This document shows positions 63,433 to 64,000 of a stretch of 64,000 bases of DNA, piece after piece. Both the position numbers and the translations under genes were made by a program. Source of the DNA: CBDCUC01 sp965222485. Lineage in GTDB: Bacteria; Pseudomonadota; Alphaproteobacteria; Rhizobiales; Hyphomicrobiaceae. The stretch covers positions 1,798,001 through 1,862,000 of the forward strand of contig CBDCUC010000040.1 in the NCBI GenBank assembly GCA_965222485.1. Reading direction: 5' to 3'. Numbering within the stretch: the stretch's first letter is position 1; every line of letters starts with the position of its first letter. The notes under the pieces were generated by a model that was not told the DNA's origin, searched no databases, and saw only the letters and a program-made list of their open reading frames with translations.

Positions 63433-63640
63433 TGTTTGTCTCGCGGGCTATTCCGAACGCATTCGCGTTCGGGCCCACGAGTGCGGCGACGGGTACGCCT
63501 TCGGCTACACCCGCGCCGGGTGGTATCCACGGTGGCATGAAATGCGCCGCGACCGTTGCAATGCGTGATCCGGCGGGCGTCGAGTTGACCGCCGTCGCGG
63601 TAGCCGGAGGCGTCGCGATCGGCGCGTCGCGTGCCGGCGC
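63433..63640 (+). repeat. Mosaic GC-rich repeat, copy C
   Basis: It begins TGTTTG-T-CTCGCGGGC, has the hairpin CCGAACGC/GCGTTCGG (63453-63472) with one loop base changed from copy B, then GTGCGGCGACGGGTACGCC, CGGCTAC and CGCGCCGGGTGGT. The GGTGGCAT...GCGTGATCC block continues to about 63575 and matches copy A. It ends where the truncated paralogue (63641-63718) begins. Confidence 0.82.
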
Positions 63641-63718
63641 TTAAGCGCCGAATAGCACGTGACGAATAACGGGCCACCGCAAAATGCCAAACAGCGCTGT
63701 CACTTGAACTTCGAACAT
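63641..63718 (-). pseudogene. Truncated copy of the 89-residue membrane-protein gene
   Basis: The minus strand reads MFEVQVTALFGILRWPV and then diverges to a stop after 25 codons. The intact gene starts MYEIFVTTIFGILRWPV. The upstream DNA is also similar (GTCTGTTGT...GG and GGC-TGGC blocks). Homology stops where repeat copy C starts, so a repeat insertion or a recombination probably cut it. Confidence 0.7.
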
Positions 63719-63970
63719 GGGTTGGGGCCTGGCTCGCCTAGGTCGTCACTGTGTTCGCAAGCGTTGCGAATTGCAAGGCTTGGCGGGCGCAGGTCTTGGG
63801 AACTCCATCCTGTCGAAGCGCGCGCAGGTTTGTCTGTTGTTGTCGGAATGATGTGTGAGACGGATGTTCTTGACGGCGGTGTCTCATCAAGTGGACAATG
63901 CCAATGAGAAATGTCGGACCAGCTGCGATGTCAGCCCAACCGGCGTTTCTCACAATTCTCAGGAGACGTA

Positions 63971-64000
63971 ATGACCGAGATTAGACTTTCTCGTGGTACT
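63971..64000 (+). CDS. Start of a gene cut by the window edge
   Basis: An ATG at 63971 follows AGGAGA (63961-63966) at ideal distance and reads MTEIRLSRGT before the window ends. Ten codons do not allow a function call. Confidence 0.55.
   Translation, partial: MTEIRLSRGT

Noticed and set aside
59536..63640. Repeat blocks considered as a CRISPR array
   Set aside because: Blocks are long, GC-rich, differently spaced and mosaic, with no uniform spacers or cas genes.

Overview
The window looks like chromosome from an alphaproteobacterium of the order Hyphomicrobiales, most likely a Hyphomicrobium/Filomicrobium-type methylotroph. The grounds are: the SRP RNA directly upstream of dnaX-ybaB-recR, the order pdxH / surface-antigen-like gene / fabI / phosphatase / aroC, the xseB-dxs-tlyA run, small proteins typical of the order (TIGR02301, DUF1499, DUF4399, DUF2946), a DnaX without most zinc-site cysteines, and a pqqC gene. 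I inferred the taxon from gene content and order, not from a marker-gene comparison. The region is mostly core chromosome. I see no prophage, transposase, CRISPR array, rRNA or convincing tRNA.

Layout. 0-11 kb: nucleotide and DNA maintenance genes (HD hydrolase, tag, SRAP), ygfZ, an L,D-transpeptidase, a LysE exporter, a Clp-N/coiled-coil protein and a Sua5-type tRNA-modification enzyme. 11-18 kb: a lipid/acyl-CoA group (acyl-CoA dehydrogenase, enoyl-CoA hydratase, an unknown membrane protein coupled by ATGA, an SDR, an HDAC-like deacetylase). 18-24 kb: xseB, dxs, two RNA methyltransferases and a sirtuin. 24-27 kb: an orphan AAA+ ATPase with a winged-helix-like C-terminus, then a two-gene YeeE/YedE sulfur importer. 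27-32 kb: aroC, a phosphatase, fabI and pdxH. 32-35 kb: an apparently inactive EEP-fold pseudoenzyme, a DUF1499 protein with a polybasic tail and an MBL hydrolase. 35.7-38.9 kb: a copper-handling cluster (SCO, frameshifted PCu(A)C, outer-membrane-like protein, DUF2946).

39-45.5 kb: nudC, the SRP RNA, dnaX-ybaB-recR and a MATE exporter. 45.8-50 kb: a surface-glycan block (CapD/FlaA1-like membrane epimerase-dehydratase, GT4, GT2). 50-57 kb: def, fmt, truA, folE, ilvD and small secreted proteins. 57-59.3 kb: an orphan pqqC and a TetR/SRPBCC pair with two identical palindromic operators. 59.5-64 kb: a PilZ protein, a 51-residue membrane protein behind a leader hairpin, an ATPase with an MshEN-like N-terminus, a mosaic family of GC-rich repeats with REP-like hairpins, and a small membrane gene with a decayed tandem copy.

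The most interesting items are the possible c-di-GMP-linked PilZ / micro-membrane-protein / MshEN-ATPase neighbourhood, the mosaic repeats around it, the EEP pseudoenzyme, the Clp-N protein without an ATPase, and the frameshifted copper chaperone. No complete, clearly new system can be claimed from sequence alone.
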